A DNA stretch of 64,000 bases, taken from NCBI RefSeq assembly GCF_001306455.1, contig NZ_LGTQ01000009.1, positions 62,001 to 126,000 of the forward strand, in the 5' to 3' direction. Position numbers and translations under genes: made by a program. The notes under the pieces are model-generated. The model made no database searches. It saw nothing but the letters and a program-made list of their open reading frames with translations, and was not told the origin of the DNA. The DNA comes from Jiulongibacter sediminis. GTDB taxonomy: Bacteria; Bacteroidota; Bacteroidia; Cytophagales; Spirosomataceae. Of this stretch, positions 1 through 9,818 are shown one piece after another (within the stretch, counting starts at the first letter, position 1; the number at the start of each line of letters is the position of its first letter).

Positions 1-707
1 GTATGCTTGTTCCGCTAATTGTGCTCGCTCCTTCCATCAAGGGTATGTTGCCAAAGAAGCTTTTCAGCGATGATGGTGAGACGCATCATACCAAGCAAGA
101 GAAGTATGTGATTTTCTTCACCGGTATCGGTGGCTTGATTTCGGTTCCAATTTTCAAAACGGTTACTCATTTGCCTCCTTTTATGGGAATGCTATTGGCT
201 CTTGGAGTGCTTTGGATGGTGACCGAGCTTCTTTTAAAAGATAAAGAAGAGCATTTCAGAAATAACTATTCAGTGTACAAGGCTCTCGAAAAAGTTGATA
301 TGCCTTCTGTACTTTTCTTTCTGGGTATTCTCCTGGCGGTTTCGGCCTTACAAACCGAAGGTGTTTTAAGAGGTTTAGCCGGTTGGTTATCTGATAATAT
401 CAGCAGCCAAACGGTAATTGTAACGCTGATTGGTTTGCTTTCGTCGGTGGTTGATAACGTTCCTCTAGTAGCAGCCTCAATGGGTATGTATGACCTAAGC
501 CAGTTCCCTACAGACGACCGTTTCTGGGAGCTTCTTGCCTACTGTGCCGGTACGGGTGGATCGGCTCTGATCATTGGCTCGGCTGCGGGAGTTGCTGCTA
601 TGGGTATGGAGAAAATCAACTTCTTCTGGTATGTGAAGAAAATATCCTGGTTGGCCTTGATTGGTTATTTTGCCGGTATTGGGGTATTTCTTTTGTTGTT
701 CCCTTAA
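1..707 (+). CDS. nhaD: NhaD-type Na+/H+ antiporter, C-terminal part
   Basis: Inner-membrane sodium:proton antiporter of the NhaD/ion-transporter superfamily, exporting Na+ in exchange for H+. Only about 234 residues lie in the window, and the reading frame is open to the left edge, so the 5' half is missing. Several hydrophobic membrane segments are visible. The segments SSVVDNVPLVAA and AGTGGSALIIGSAAGVAAMG are the Asn/Asp-rich and Gly-rich stretches typical of NhaD near the transport site. The gene ends at TAA and is followed by a good hairpin terminator, so it closes its transcription unit. Family assignment is firm; the exact ion preference is inferred. Confidence 0.85.
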   Translation, partial: MLVPLIVLAPSIKGMLPKKLFSDDGETHHTKQEKYVIFFTGIGGLISVPIFKTVTHLPPFMGMLLALGVLWMVTELLLKDKEEHFRNNYSVYKALEKVDMPSVLFFLGILLAVSALQTEGVLRGLAGWLSDNISSQTVIVTLIGLLSSVVDNVPLVAASMGMYDLSQFPTDDRFWELLAYCAGTGGSALIIGSAAGVAAMGMEKINFFWYVKKISWLALIGYFAGIGVFLLLFP

Positions 708-733
708 TACGTTTAAGAAATAAATTTGAATTT

Positions 734-761
734 AAATCCCTGACATCGGTTGGGGATTTTT
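734..761 (+). terminator. Rho-independent-type terminator after nhaD
   Basis: Perfect 7-bp inverted repeat AAATCCC / GGGATTT with a 12-base loop, running into a short T stretch, 27 bases after the nhaD stop codon. It separates nhaD from the secreted-protein genes downstream. Confidence 0.6.
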
Positions 762-927
762 AGTTTGTACCCGGACAAAAATGCCCCCTGCGTTTTAAGT
801 CTTTTTCATAAGATCATGGTTTATTCAATCTTCTTGTTGAAGGTATTTTGGGTCTACTCTTACCATGAAATAAAAGTTTTTTCGTTTTAGGACATGCTCT
901 TTGTAACTTTCAAAAAAAGAGATAGCT

Positions 928-1644
928 ATGAAAGGTTTACTGTTAGGCCTAGTCCTGTTTTTTGGTGTACAAATTGCCGAAGCTCAGTCGGGTTTGGTAT
1001 TACCAAATGGTATTAAAGTTCCGGAAGTAGAAAGCCTGGCTGATGTAACTTCTCCTCACGAAGGTATGATCGTTTATGAAACTGATCAGAAGTCTCTTTT
1101 TCTGAGACGAGAGGGCTCATGGGAAGCATTGTCAGAACCGGTACCCAATAATGAGCCTCACATTTTTGTAGAGTTTAGCGGGGCTCCAACCATAGTGCCC
1201 GGCGATGTCGAAAACACGGGAATTCACGGTTCTCAGTCAAGAGTTCTTCATCTGGATTTTAATATTTTCTCAACACTTGGAACCGGGCGTTCTGTTGGTG
1301 TGGCTGAATATGACTTTAAGTTCAAAAAGAAATTAGGGAAGAGTTCTCCGCTTTTGAACAAGGCTCTTTTAAGAAGAGAAAGTTTTACGGATGTCATTTT
1401 TACGTTTTATATTCAGACCACTAAAGATGATGTGCCCTACTACAGTTATCATTTGGAGAATGTCAACTTGCTAAGCATGAGAACTGTGGGACCTCACTCC
1501 GAGCTAACGACACTCCTTGATGCCACGAATAACCTTTCTGCTAAAAGTATGATCGAGGAGATACAGCTTGTTTTTGAGCAGATTACAATAAAAGACCATA
1601 TCCATAATACAGAGGTTACTCATTCTTTCAACACCAATGAGTAA
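928..1644 (+). CDS. Secreted protein of unknown function
   Basis: A 238-residue protein with a clear Sec signal peptide; cleavage is likely after AEA or AQS near residue 20. Residues about 45-65 (GMIVYETDQKSLFLRREGSW) form the short beta hairpin often seen in Bacteroidota surface and cell-wall proteins that carry a label such as 'hypothetical, fibrobacter-type head domain'. The remainder is predicted beta-rich and has no motif I recognise. The gene stands alone, about 70 bases upstream of a sulfatase gene on the same strand. No catalytic residues can be proposed. Confidence 0.6.
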   Translation: MKGLLLGLVLFFGVQIAEAQSGLVLPNGIKVPEVESLADVTSPHEGMIVYETDQKSLFLRREGSWEALSEPVPNNEPHIFVEFSGAPTIVPGDVENTGIHGSQSRVLHLDFNIFSTLGTGRSVGVAEYDFKFKKKLGKSSPLLNKALLRRESFTDVIFTFYIQTTKDDVPYYSYHLENVNLLSMRTVGPHSELTTLLDATNNLSAKSMIEEIQLVFEQITIKDHIHNTEVTHSFNTNE

Positions 1645-1711
1645 CTTTTAAAACATAGTTGGGGTACGGGATTACCATTTTTATCTTAGATTAGAGATAA
1701 AACCTTGCCCT

Positions 1712-3226
1712 ATGAAATCGTTTAAAGTCCCATTTTCTCTGCCTTTGTTTCTTTTGGTGGTTGTTTTCTCCTGTCAAAAGAAAGAAGAGACTAAGCCTAA
1801 CATCATTTACATACTTGCTGATGATCTGGGAATAGGTGACGTTTCGGCATTTAATGATTCCTCACTTATTAAAACAACAAATATTGATCGATTAGCCACC
1901 GAGGGGGTAAGGTTTACAGATGCACACTCGGGCTCTGCTGTTTGTACACCTACCCGATACGGTATTCTGACTGGTCGCTACAGCTGGCGAGGAGTGTTGA
2001 AAAAGGGTGTTACCTGGAGTTATGATACCTGTATTGTGGAGCCGGGCCGTCTTACAGTTGGTACACTTTTGCAAACCGCAGGTTATGAAACGGCCTCCAT
2101 AGGAAAATGGCATTTAGGAATGAACTGGACTAAGGCCGATACCGGAAGTATTCCTGTCGATTTTTCTCAAAAGCTCAATCCTTCGCCTAATTCGTATGGC
2201 TTTGATTACTTTTTCGGGATACCGGCATCATTGGATATCCCGCCTTATGTATATGTTGAGAATGATGAGGTCACGGCTTTACCAAACCGAATGACGCAGG
2301 ATACCTCAGCATTTGGCTGGTGGCGTTTAGGTCCTACAGGTGCGGATTTTACTCATCAGGAAGTCTTACCAACTTTTTTTGAGAAGGCCCGGAGTTTTAT
2401 TTCTCAAAAAAGAGATAAGCCGTTTTTTCTTTATTTGCCACTTTCGGCACCTCATACTCCTATACTACCTGATGAAAATAACAAGGGGCAATCAGGGCTT
2501 AATGAATATGCCGATTTCGTATTAATGATTGATGGCCTGGTTGGCCAATTAATGAATGAACTCGAAAAACAAGGTTTAGACTCAAATACCATGATTGTTT
2601 TTGCTTCAGACAATGGCTGTGCCCCTTATGCTGACGTAGAGGGTCTTGAAGAAAAAGGACACCGACCCAGTATGAATTTCCGTGGCTACAAAGCCGATAT
2701 TTACGAAGGAGGGCATAGAATACCTTTGATTATCAAATGGAAGGGGCATTTTGAGGCGGGTAAAGTTGTGGATGCCACCAATTGCCTTACCGATTTCATG
2801 GCCACTGTAGCTGATCTGAACGGTGTCAAAATTCCTGAAAACACGGCTGAAGACAGCTTTAGTTTGCTTCCATTATTGACTGGTCAGGGCGAGTTTCTTC
2901 GTAAAAATACGATTCACCATTCGGTGGATGGAAACTTTGCCATTCGGCAAGGAGACTGGAAACTAATTATGGCTCCGGGCTCAGGTGGCTGGAGTTATCC
3001 ACGAGCAGGAAAAGAACCAAAGGATGCTCCTAAGGTACAATTGTTCAATTTGAAATCAGATTCGGGAGAGCGTGAAAATCTGGTTGAAAAAGAGAAAGAG
3101 CAGTATGAATTTTTGAGAAGTCAGCTTCAACAGGTGATTAAAAACGGCAGAAGTAACGAGGGACCTGCCCAGGAATATGTCAATGTGGAAAACTGGCCTG
3201 GAATGAATTGGACAATGGAGCTTTGA
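1712..3226 (+). CDS. Arylsulfatase, type I (formylglycine) lipoprotein
   Basis: Periplasmic or surface sulfatase hydrolysing sulfate esters, probably on a glycan. The 504-residue length is normal for the S1 family. The N-terminus is a lipoprotein signal with lipobox Cys21. Metal-binding Asp37-Asp38 lie in ILADDLG. The C-x-P-x-R modification motif is Cys78-Thr-Pro-Thr-Arg82, so Cys78 should become formylglycine through an anaerobic or aerobic maturase that is not in this window. GKWHLG and the late SDNGC segment supply further active-site residues. The next gene, 44 bases on, codes for a VCBS/UnbV lipoprotein, and the two may be co-transcribed. Substrate is unknown; sulfated algal polysaccharide is a guess from the context. 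Confidence 0.9.
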   Translation: MKSFKVPFSLPLFLLVVVFSCQKKEETKPNIIYILADDLGIGDVSAFNDSSLIKTTNIDRLATEGVRFTDAHSGSAVCTPTRYGILTGRYSWRGVLKKGVTWSYDTCIVEPGRLTVGTLLQTAGYETASIGKWHLGMNWTKADTGSIPVDFSQKLNPSPNSYGFDYFFGIPASLDIPPYVYVENDEVTALPNRMTQDTSAFGWWRLGPTGADFTHQEVLPTFFEKARSFISQKRDKPFFLYLPLSAPHTPILPDENNKGQSGLNEYADFVLMIDGLVGQLMNELEKQGLDSNTMIVFASDNGCAPYADVEGLEEKGHRPSMNFRGYKADIYEGGHRIPLIIKWKGHFEAGKVVDATNCLTDFMATVADLNGVKIPENTAEDSFSLLPLLTGQGEFLRKNTIHHSVDGNFAIRQGDWKLIMAPGSGGWSYPRAGKEPKDAPKVQLFNLKSDSGERENLVEKEKEQYEFLRSQLQQVIKNGRSNEGPAQEYVNVENWPGMNWTMEL

Positions 3227-3270
3227 AACAGCTACTGAATAGTCTATTTTAGCATTTCTCAACATTCATC

Positions 3271-6200
3271 ATGCGAAAACTAACTTCCTTACTGGCTATT
3301 TTTTTGCTGCTTTCCTGTTCAAAAAACAAAACACTTTTTGAACGTCTTGACCCCTCGGCCTCGGGTATTGATTTCATTAACCAGATTGAAGAGACAGATG
3401 TGCTCAATGTGCTGGTTTATGAGTATTTCTATAATGGCGGTGGAGTGGCTGCAGCTGATTTTGATAATGATGGACTTATAGACCTCTACTTTTCTGCAAA
3501 CATGGGTTCTGATAAGGTTTTCAAAAACCTCGGGGAGTTAAAGTTTGAAGATAAAACCTCAGGTTCAGGCATTGCTTTCAATGGAGAATGGAAGACAGGA
3601 GTTACTGTAGTAGATATAAACTCGGACGGCCTTAAGGACATTTATGTTTCAGTTTCGGGCAATGAAGGTCACCCGGATTTAAGGAAAAACAAGCTGTATA
3701 TTAACAAAGGAGAATTTGTTTTTGAGGAAAAGGCGGCTGAATATGGCCTTGATCAGGATGGATTCACTACACAGTCGGCCTTTTTTGATTATGATAAAGA
3801 CGGTGATCTGGATGTCTACATCATGAATCATAATGTCAAAGATTTCAAACGTTTTGATGTAGAGGCCATCCATTTTATGCGTGACCAGTACGCCGGGGAT
3901 AGGCTATTGAGAAATGACGACGGCTTTTTTGTGGATGTCAGTAAAGAGGCGGGTATCAAGGGTAACCCCATCGGTTTTGGTCTTGGAATCCATACCGCTG
4001 ACCTCAATGAAGACGGCTGGACTGACCTTTATATTTCTAATGACTATCTGGAAGGCGACTATTTATATATCAATAACGGAGATGGCACCTTTACTGATAA
4101 TATTGCTGAAATGGTAGATCATACGAGCTATTTCAGCATGGGGAATGATATAGCCGACGTCAATAACGATGCTTTGCCCGATATTTTCACGGCTGATATG
4201 CTGCCTGAAGATAATAAAAGACAAAAGCTACTTTTCGGCCCGGACAATTATGAGGCTTATCTGAGTATGCTTCGCAATGGTTTTCATCCTGAAGTCATGC
4301 GAAATATGCTACACGTCAATGAAGGAAACGGCAAATTTTCAGAAGTAGGGCAGCTTGCTGGTATCTCCAATACCGATTGGAGCTGGTCGCCCTTGCTGGC
4401 TGATTTTGATAACGATGGCCTTAAGGATATGTTTATCACTAACGGTTATTTCAGGGATTATACCAATAACGATTTTGTGAAGTTTTATGCTGAGCAACGC
4501 TCTGAAGGTAAAGACAATGTGCTTGAAATAATCAATAAAATGCCTTCAACCAGAACGCCGAACTATATTTTCAAAAACATGGACGGCCTGCAGTTTGAAA
4601 ATCGTCAGAAAGAATGGGGTTTTGAGAATAAGGGAATTGGGAACGGAGCCATTTATGCTGATTTGGATAACGACGGAGATTTGGAAATTATCACCAATAA
4701 TCTCAATGAGCCAGTAGGAATTTTTGAGAATCACTCCAATGAATTAGAAGGAGGGAAAAGCTACCTTAAAATTAACCTGAATGACAAGCCAACTGATCGC
4801 CTGAATACCAAAGTCATTCTGACCTCAAACGGTCAAAAACAATACAGAGAATTTACCCCTAATCATGGCTTTCAAAGCAGTTATGATGGACCGGTACATT
4901 TCGGTTTGGGGAGTTCCGGAGCTGAAAAAATTGAAATAATATACCCTGATGGTACTTATCAGGTCATTACTGATCCGGAAGTGAATACGACCATTGAGGT
5001 TTCAAAAAGGGCTTCTGGTGATATCAATATTGAGTTTCTTCAACCTTATTTTGAGGAAATAACTATGCCAGATATCGTGCATGAACAAATGCCCATCAAT
5101 GATTTTAGCAGGCAGATTTTACTCCCTTGGATGTACTCTTATCAGGGGCCGGGCATGGCTGTTGGTGATATCAACGGAGATGGGCTGGAGGACTTTTATT
5201 TGGGCGGAGGAAAGGGCTCGCCGGGTCAGTTGATGAAAGCCTTGCCAAACGGAAGTTTTGTAAAAACGAATGAAACCCTTCTTAAGCAATGGGAGCTTTG
5301 TACCGATGTGGATGCTGTCTTCTTTGATGCCGATTCTGATGGAGATTTAGATTTATATGTAGTGGGTGGAGGTTATGAATACCTGCCAAACGACTTATTG
5401 CTTCAAAATCGCCTGTACATCAATGACGGGAAAGGTAACTTTACCAAGAATGATACAGCATTTCCTCCACATATTTATTCCGATGCCTGCGTTGAGGTTT
5501 TTGATGCTGACGGTGATGGTGATGAGGACTTATTTGTAGGCGGTTTTGTGCTGCCGGGGAGCTACCCTTCTTATAACCCATCACGATTTTATTTGAATAA
5601 TGGTGGAGTTTTTGAGTATCAGGAGATTTCGGGTTTTGAGCAAGCCGGTCTGATCAAAGATGCTATAGCCACAGACTATAACGGCGACGGCAAAATGGAT
5701 CTTATTCTGGCAGGAGAGTGGACGGATTTGCAGGTTTTCAAAAATGTGGGAGGAAGCTTTGAGCGGGATGAGGCCGCAATTATCAATGACACCGGAATTT
5801 ACCAAAGCCTGCTCGCAGCAGATTTTGATGGTGATGGTGATGATGATTTTATCGTGGGAAATCTAGGACTAAACTCTCAGCTATGTGCCAGTCCTGCTGA
5901 GCCTCTGGAACTCTATACCGCTGATTTTGATGGAAATGGCCGAAAAGACCCGATCCTCAGTTGTTACCTTCAGGGCAAGGCCTATCCTTTTTACAGTCGC
6001 GATGAAATGCTGGATCAGCTCTTTCCATTGAGAAAAGCCTATAATTCATATGAGCTTTACTCGGAGGCTACTACAGCAGATATTCTAAAGAATTTCCCTG
6101 AGGTCACGCCGGAAATTCAAAAAGCGACCACCCTCGAAACTGTGTATTTTAAAAATGAAGGCGGTCGTTTTGTGAGACAGTCTCTACCTGTTCAAATTCA

Positions 6201-6486
6201 GGCCGCTCCGGTTTATGCCTTATTGAGTGCTGATATTGATCAGGATGGAGACCTAGATTTGATTGCCGGGGGTAATAACACCAAAACCCGCGTTCGCCTG
6301 GGTAATATTTCCGCCAATCATGGCCAGGTATTTCTCAATGACGGTAAAGGAAATTTCACTTATGTGCCGCAGTGTAGGAGTGGGTTGAATCTGATAGGGG
6401 ATGTAAGAGGATTAGAAATAGTGAATAATAATTTGATTGTAGGGAGAAATACTTTGCCTGTATTATTTTATTCTCTTGGGAGATAA
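3271..6486 (+). CDS. VCBS/FG-GAP repeat lipoprotein with ASPIC/UnbV domain
   Basis: Large (1071 residues) outer-surface lipoprotein; lipobox Cys near residue 16 (LLLSC). At least 14 calcium-binding DxDxDGxxD-type loops are visible, for example DFDNDGLIDLY, DYDKDGDLDVY, DADGDGDEDLF and DIDQDGDLDLI, spaced through two beta-propeller-like halves. Between the halves, around residues 505-575, lies an ASPIC/UnbV segment (FTPNHGFQSSYDGPVHFGLG...IEIIYPDG). Such CRTAC-like proteins are common in marine Bacteroidota, where they sit beside sulfatases and SusCD systems. The function is not established; calcium-dependent binding to glycan or other cell surfaces is the usual inference. No SusCD pair is adjacent here. 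Confidence 0.85.
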   Translation: MRKLTSLLAIFLLLSCSKNKTLFERLDPSASGIDFINQIEETDVLNVLVYEYFYNGGGVAAADFDNDGLIDLYFSANMGSDKVFKNLGELKFEDKTSGSGIAFNGEWKTGVTVVDINSDGLKDIYVSVSGNEGHPDLRKNKLYINKGEFVFEEKAAEYGLDQDGFTTQSAFFDYDKDGDLDVYIMNHNVKDFKRFDVEAIHFMRDQYAGDRLLRNDDGFFVDVSKEAGIKGNPIGFGLGIHTADLNEDGWTDLYISNDYLEGDYLYINNGDGTFTDNIAEMVDHTSYFSMGNDIADVNNDALPDIFTADMLPEDNKRQKLLFGPDNYEAYLSMLRNGFHPEVMRNMLHVNEGNGKFSEVGQLAGISNTDWSWSPLLADFDNDGLKDMFITNGYFRDYTNNDFVKFYAEQRSEGKDNVLEIINKMPSTRTPNYIFKNMDGLQFENRQKEWGFENKGIGNGAIYADLDNDGDLEIITNNLNEPVGIFENHSNELEGGKSYLKINLNDKPTDRLNTKVILTSNGQKQYREFTPNHGFQSSYDGPVHFGLGSSGAEKIEIIYPDGTYQVITDPEVNTTIEVSKRASGDINIEFLQPYFEEITMPDIVHEQMPINDFSRQILLPWMYSYQGPGMAVGDINGDGLEDFYLGGGKGSPGQLMKALPNGSFVKTNETLLKQWELCTDVDAVFFDADSDGDLDLYVVGGGYEYLPNDLLLQNRLYINDGKGNFTKNDTAFPPHIYSDACVEVFDADGDGDEDLFVGGFVLPGSYPSYNPSRFYLNNGGVFEYQEISGFEQAGLIKDAIATDYNGDGKMDLILAGEWTDLQVFKNVGGSFERDEAAIINDTGIYQSLLAADFDGDGDDDFIVGNLGLNSQLCASPAEPLELYTADFDGNGRKDPILSCYLQGKAYPFYSRDEMLDQLFPLRKAYNSYELYSEATTADILKNFPEVTPEIQKATTLETVYFKNEGGRFVRQSLPVQIQAAPVYALLSADIDQDGDLDLIAGGNNTKTRVRLGNISANHGQVFLNDGKGNFTYVPQCRSGLNLIGDVRGLEIVNNNLIVGRNTLPVLFYSLGR

Positions 6487-6578
6487 GACCAAATATTTTA
6501 AGTATTCATTGACTTGTCTCTCCAACATTATTTAAAGTCTTATTATTTTTAGGACTAAAAAGTGTAACTAATTATTTC

Positions 6579-9500
6579 ATGCCCACAACTAAATGGATAA
6601 TAGGTATAGTTTTTTTTCTGACTATACTCTCTCGCCCAGTATTCTCACAAGCAGTGTCAGATGGAATTTTAAAGGTTTTTGGGGGAAGTTCTACTGAACA
6701 TGTCTTTGATGCCATATTTGATTCAGAGAGAAACTGTTTCTTTATTGTTGGCTCCACCTCTAGTACTGATGGAATATTCGAAGGACATGCCTCTGGTACT
6801 AAAATGTTCCTTATCAAAACTGATACACTTTTTGAGGTGGAATGGGTACAAACAATGCCGGGCTACAGTCGGACAAGTAATATTGCTGAATTTGGTTCGG
6901 AAGAATTAGCCATCGCTGGTCACTCAGATACTTCTTTAAAAATCTTTACTCTAAATAAGGATACCGGGGTTATTGTTAATGAAAGATTTGAGAGTAGAGC
7001 TTCAAGTATTTTTCAAACTTCAAAATTAAGGCTGGTCAGTACTTCAAACAAGACTTTAATACTTTTTAGAAATGTAAGAAAGACCTTCAACAAAGGTGTT
7101 GGAGTTATTGGTTCTGAGCTTAGTGGACTGGCTTTTGATCAAAATCTGTCATTTAAATGGGAAAGGCAATATGGTGGCGGGCTAGGCTCAAATATTTATG
7201 ACGTATTCAGCAATAATGATGGTACAGTAACTTTCTGGGCGTATACGGAGAGTACGGATGGTGATGTTGTTGGAAGTAAGAATTTACAATCAAATGAGTC
7301 TGAAGATGACATCTGGATGGTCAGAATCAATGAAAATTCTGGTCAGATTCAAAATTCAAGAATTATCGGTGGAGCGGGTGAAGACGAGATTTATGGTGTA
7401 TCCAGAGCAGACGATGAAGGTTATATTCTGGCATGTAGAATTGACGGACGCGATGAACAGCTCTTTACGGCAACCGGTAATTATATACTTAAGCTAAACA
7501 AGCTGGGAAATGTAATATGGGAGAGACCACAGCAAGGCTATCTTCCATCAAGTAATCAGATTTCCAGTGTAAATGATGATTTTCTCTATTACACCAATTC
7601 TGGTTTATATTTAATGAGTAGTAATGGGGCTCTTCTTGAAAGTTTTTTGATTGCAAAGTTCAATCCCTTTAATTCAGTTAAATTTATAAATCAGGGTGGT
7701 GGGAATTATGCCATTGTAGAGCTCTATGATTATTATGGGATAAGCTATCCTTCGGGCGATATAAGGGTAAAGACTTTTAAGATTGAACAGGGTTCTTTAC
7801 AACTCAAAGATATCTCGCCAAGCTGGCTTTGTAGCAAAAGGCCAATTCAAATTGAGTTTTCTTCGAATACGCCGATTAATCCTGATAATCGTTTTCAAAT
7901 ATCATTAGTTTCAGGATATGAGGAGTATTACTTGGGTGAAACAAGCGGCTATACTTTCAACTTTAACGCTCCTGTATTATCAAGTCCCAATGTTAATAGC
8001 ACGAAGGAATTTAGGGTAAAAATAAAAAGCACAAGTCCTGAGAATGAAATTATTGCAGGAGTTATCAGAGTTCAGTCTCCATTAAAGTGGGAAGGGAATG
8101 CTTCTTTGGAGCTTGATAATCCCACTCAAGGTTACTTAGGATCAAGCATTACTCTTCCTGCGAATGGACCATTCAAACTGTTTGTAAATCAAGAATCCTT
8201 CAGCACAAGTTTTAGCAACAATATTAATTTCGTTCAAAAATATTTGGAGAAGCCTTCAATATTATACCTGGATAAAGTCCAAAACTTATGTGGTACGTTT
8301 CCAATTGAAAACTCAGTGAGATTTAATATTCAAAAGGACACCCTGGAAATAGAGGAGCAGTTAAATCTGGGGGGATCAATGGAGGATGAGTTGGGTGATT
8401 TAATACTTACAAATTCAGGAGAGTATATTATAGCTATTAATTCAAAATCATCCAATGGAGAATTGTCTGGGAATAGTGGGAGAAGTGATATTTTAATAAT
8501 CAAACTAAACAATGATTTAGATGTTCTTTGGAAATATGAGATTCATGGTGAGTCGAGCGATGAAGTGTTTGATTTGAAAGAGGCACAAAACGGGGATATT
8601 CTTTTTGTTGGTACCACTTTTTCAACGAATCTCAATGGAGTTTATGGAGGTTTGGCAGGACGTCTCTCAGCCACCGGAACTCTCAAGTGGCTCAAGACTT
8701 ATACCACACCGCATGATAATGGATATTATGTTGAAAACATTCCTGATCAATTCAGTCAGTTGCAGGAGTTAGGGAATGGGGATATACTAATCGCGGGTCT
8801 CATAGAAAGTAGAGTGGGGATCAAAAGAGTTAATTCTAATGGAGTTGAAATTCTTCATGAAACATACACAAACAGGGGAGCTAAGGTGTATAATTTAGAA
8901 AAGTACGGGCAAGGAAACTTTATTCTCGGTTTTACCTCAAGAGAGGCGTTCCCAGGTTCAAGGGGTTTTGATGATATTGGACTGTTAAATATTTCGGAAA
9001 CAGGTGATAGTATTTCCTTCTTTAATATTGGAGGAAATTATGATGATGTTTTACATTCAGTTAAAGTAAATAATGGTGAAATATTCTTACATGGATATAC
9101 AGAGTCAACAAACGGAGATTTTAGTTTGAACCCCGGAGGAGGTAAAAGTATGTTTGTTGGTAAGTATTCACCTGAGATTGGTTTATCAAGTACCAGCTAT
9201 ATTAGAAACGCTCCTGATAGTTATTATGATGGAATTCATGATATGCTAATTGATAGTGATAAAGTGATCGTTACTAGCAGATCATGTTGTGGAAGTGAAG
9301 TAAGAGCACCCTTTCACTTTGGTTCACGGTGGTATAACTTGATTGTTTCCTGCTATGACTTAGGATTGAATTTGAATTGGCAAAAAGTGATTCAAAGTGA
9401 AGAGATTGGAAATTCTGCATCAAGAATACTTTCCTTATCAAGTGGGAAATACTTTGTAAGTACCGATGTTGTTGGTCCAAATGCCGACATAAAGTCTACC

Positions 9501-9749
9501 AAAGGCCTAACAGACGTATGGTTGGGTGTTTTGTCGCACGAGCCTAAATGTCAGACATTCGATTCTCCAATAAACGATTCTATCATTACCAACGAATTTT
9601 ATAAATCTGAGGTGGTGATAAATTTTCAAGGAGATATTATTCCAGGGAATGAAGTTATTTTTCAAAGTGGTCGCGAAGTAATTCTGAGTCCAGGTGCCAC
9701 GATTGATAAAGGAAGTGTCTTCAAAGCAATTATCGATGGTTGCCAATAG
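6579..9749 (+). CDS. Large secreted beta-propeller-like protein ending in Gly-Cys-X
   Basis: A 1056-residue exported protein with a Sec signal (to about residue 24). It contains recurring motifs of the form IIGGAGEDEIYGV, GGNYDDVLHSV and LGGSMEDELGDLI followed by 'STNGD' turns, as in secreted Bacteroidota proteins with repeated Gly-Gly-x-x-x-Asp-(D/E) propeller blades; one set lies at about residues 30-380 and one at 590-1000, separated by a beta-sandwich-like middle. The last about 60 residues form a small beta module, and the chain ends exactly at Asp-Gly-Cys-Gln. The protein at 38163-40001 has the same type of ending, suggesting a shared C-terminal sorting or attachment signal. Function unknown. 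Confidence 0.65.
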   Translation: MPTTKWIIGIVFFLTILSRPVFSQAVSDGILKVFGGSSTEHVFDAIFDSERNCFFIVGSTSSTDGIFEGHASGTKMFLIKTDTLFEVEWVQTMPGYSRTSNIAEFGSEELAIAGHSDTSLKIFTLNKDTGVIVNERFESRASSIFQTSKLRLVSTSNKTLILFRNVRKTFNKGVGVIGSELSGLAFDQNLSFKWERQYGGGLGSNIYDVFSNNDGTVTFWAYTESTDGDVVGSKNLQSNESEDDIWMVRINENSGQIQNSRIIGGAGEDEIYGVSRADDEGYILACRIDGRDEQLFTATGNYILKLNKLGNVIWERPQQGYLPSSNQISSVNDDFLYYTNSGLYLMSSNGALLESFLIAKFNPFNSVKFINQGGGNYAIVELYDYYGISYPSGDIRVKTFKIEQGSLQLKDISPSWLCSKRPIQIEFSSNTPINPDNRFQISLVSGYEEYYLGETSGYTFNFNAPVLSSPNVNSTKEFRVKIKSTSPENEIIAGVIRVQSPLKWEGNASLELDNPTQGYLGSSITLPANGPFKLFVNQESFSTSFSNNINFVQKYLEKPSILYLDKVQNLCGTFPIENSVRFNIQKDTLEIEEQLNLGGSMEDELGDLILTNSGEYIIAINSKSSNGELSGNSGRSDILIIKLNNDLDVLWKYEIHGESSDEVFDLKEAQNGDILFVGTTFSTNLNGVYGGLAGRLSATGTLKWLKTYTTPHDNGYYVENIPDQFSQLQELGNGDILIAGLIESRVGIKRVNSNGVEILHETYTNRGAKVYNLEKYGQGNFILGFTSREAFPGSRGFDDIGLLNISETGDSISFFNIGGNYDDVLHSVKVNNGEIFLHGYTESTNGDFSLNPGGGKSMFVGKYSPEIGLSSTSYIRNAPDSYYDGIHDMLIDSDKVIVTSRSCCGSEVRAPFHFGSRWYNLIVSCYDLGLNLNWQKVIQSEEIGNSASRILSLSSGKYFVSTDVVGPNADIKSTKGLTDVWLGVLSHEPKCQTFDSPINDSIITNEFYKSEVVINFQGDIIPGNEVIFQSGREVILSPGATIDKGSVFKAIIDGCQ

Positions 9750-9818
9750 AACATTTTATTGGTTTGCTATCCCATTAAGGAGCTGAAATTTCTTAGAAAT
9801 CAGGGCCACTTTAAACCC

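Noticed and set aside
6572-6817. Long minus-strand reading frame over the start of the 1056-residue protein gene
   Set aside because: It is the antisense shadow of a clear signal-peptide gene, with no domain of its own.
9790-9815. Terminator between the 1056-residue protein and TraB genes
   Set aside because: The short ATTTC-TTA-GAAAT symmetry is AT-rich and lacks a T run.
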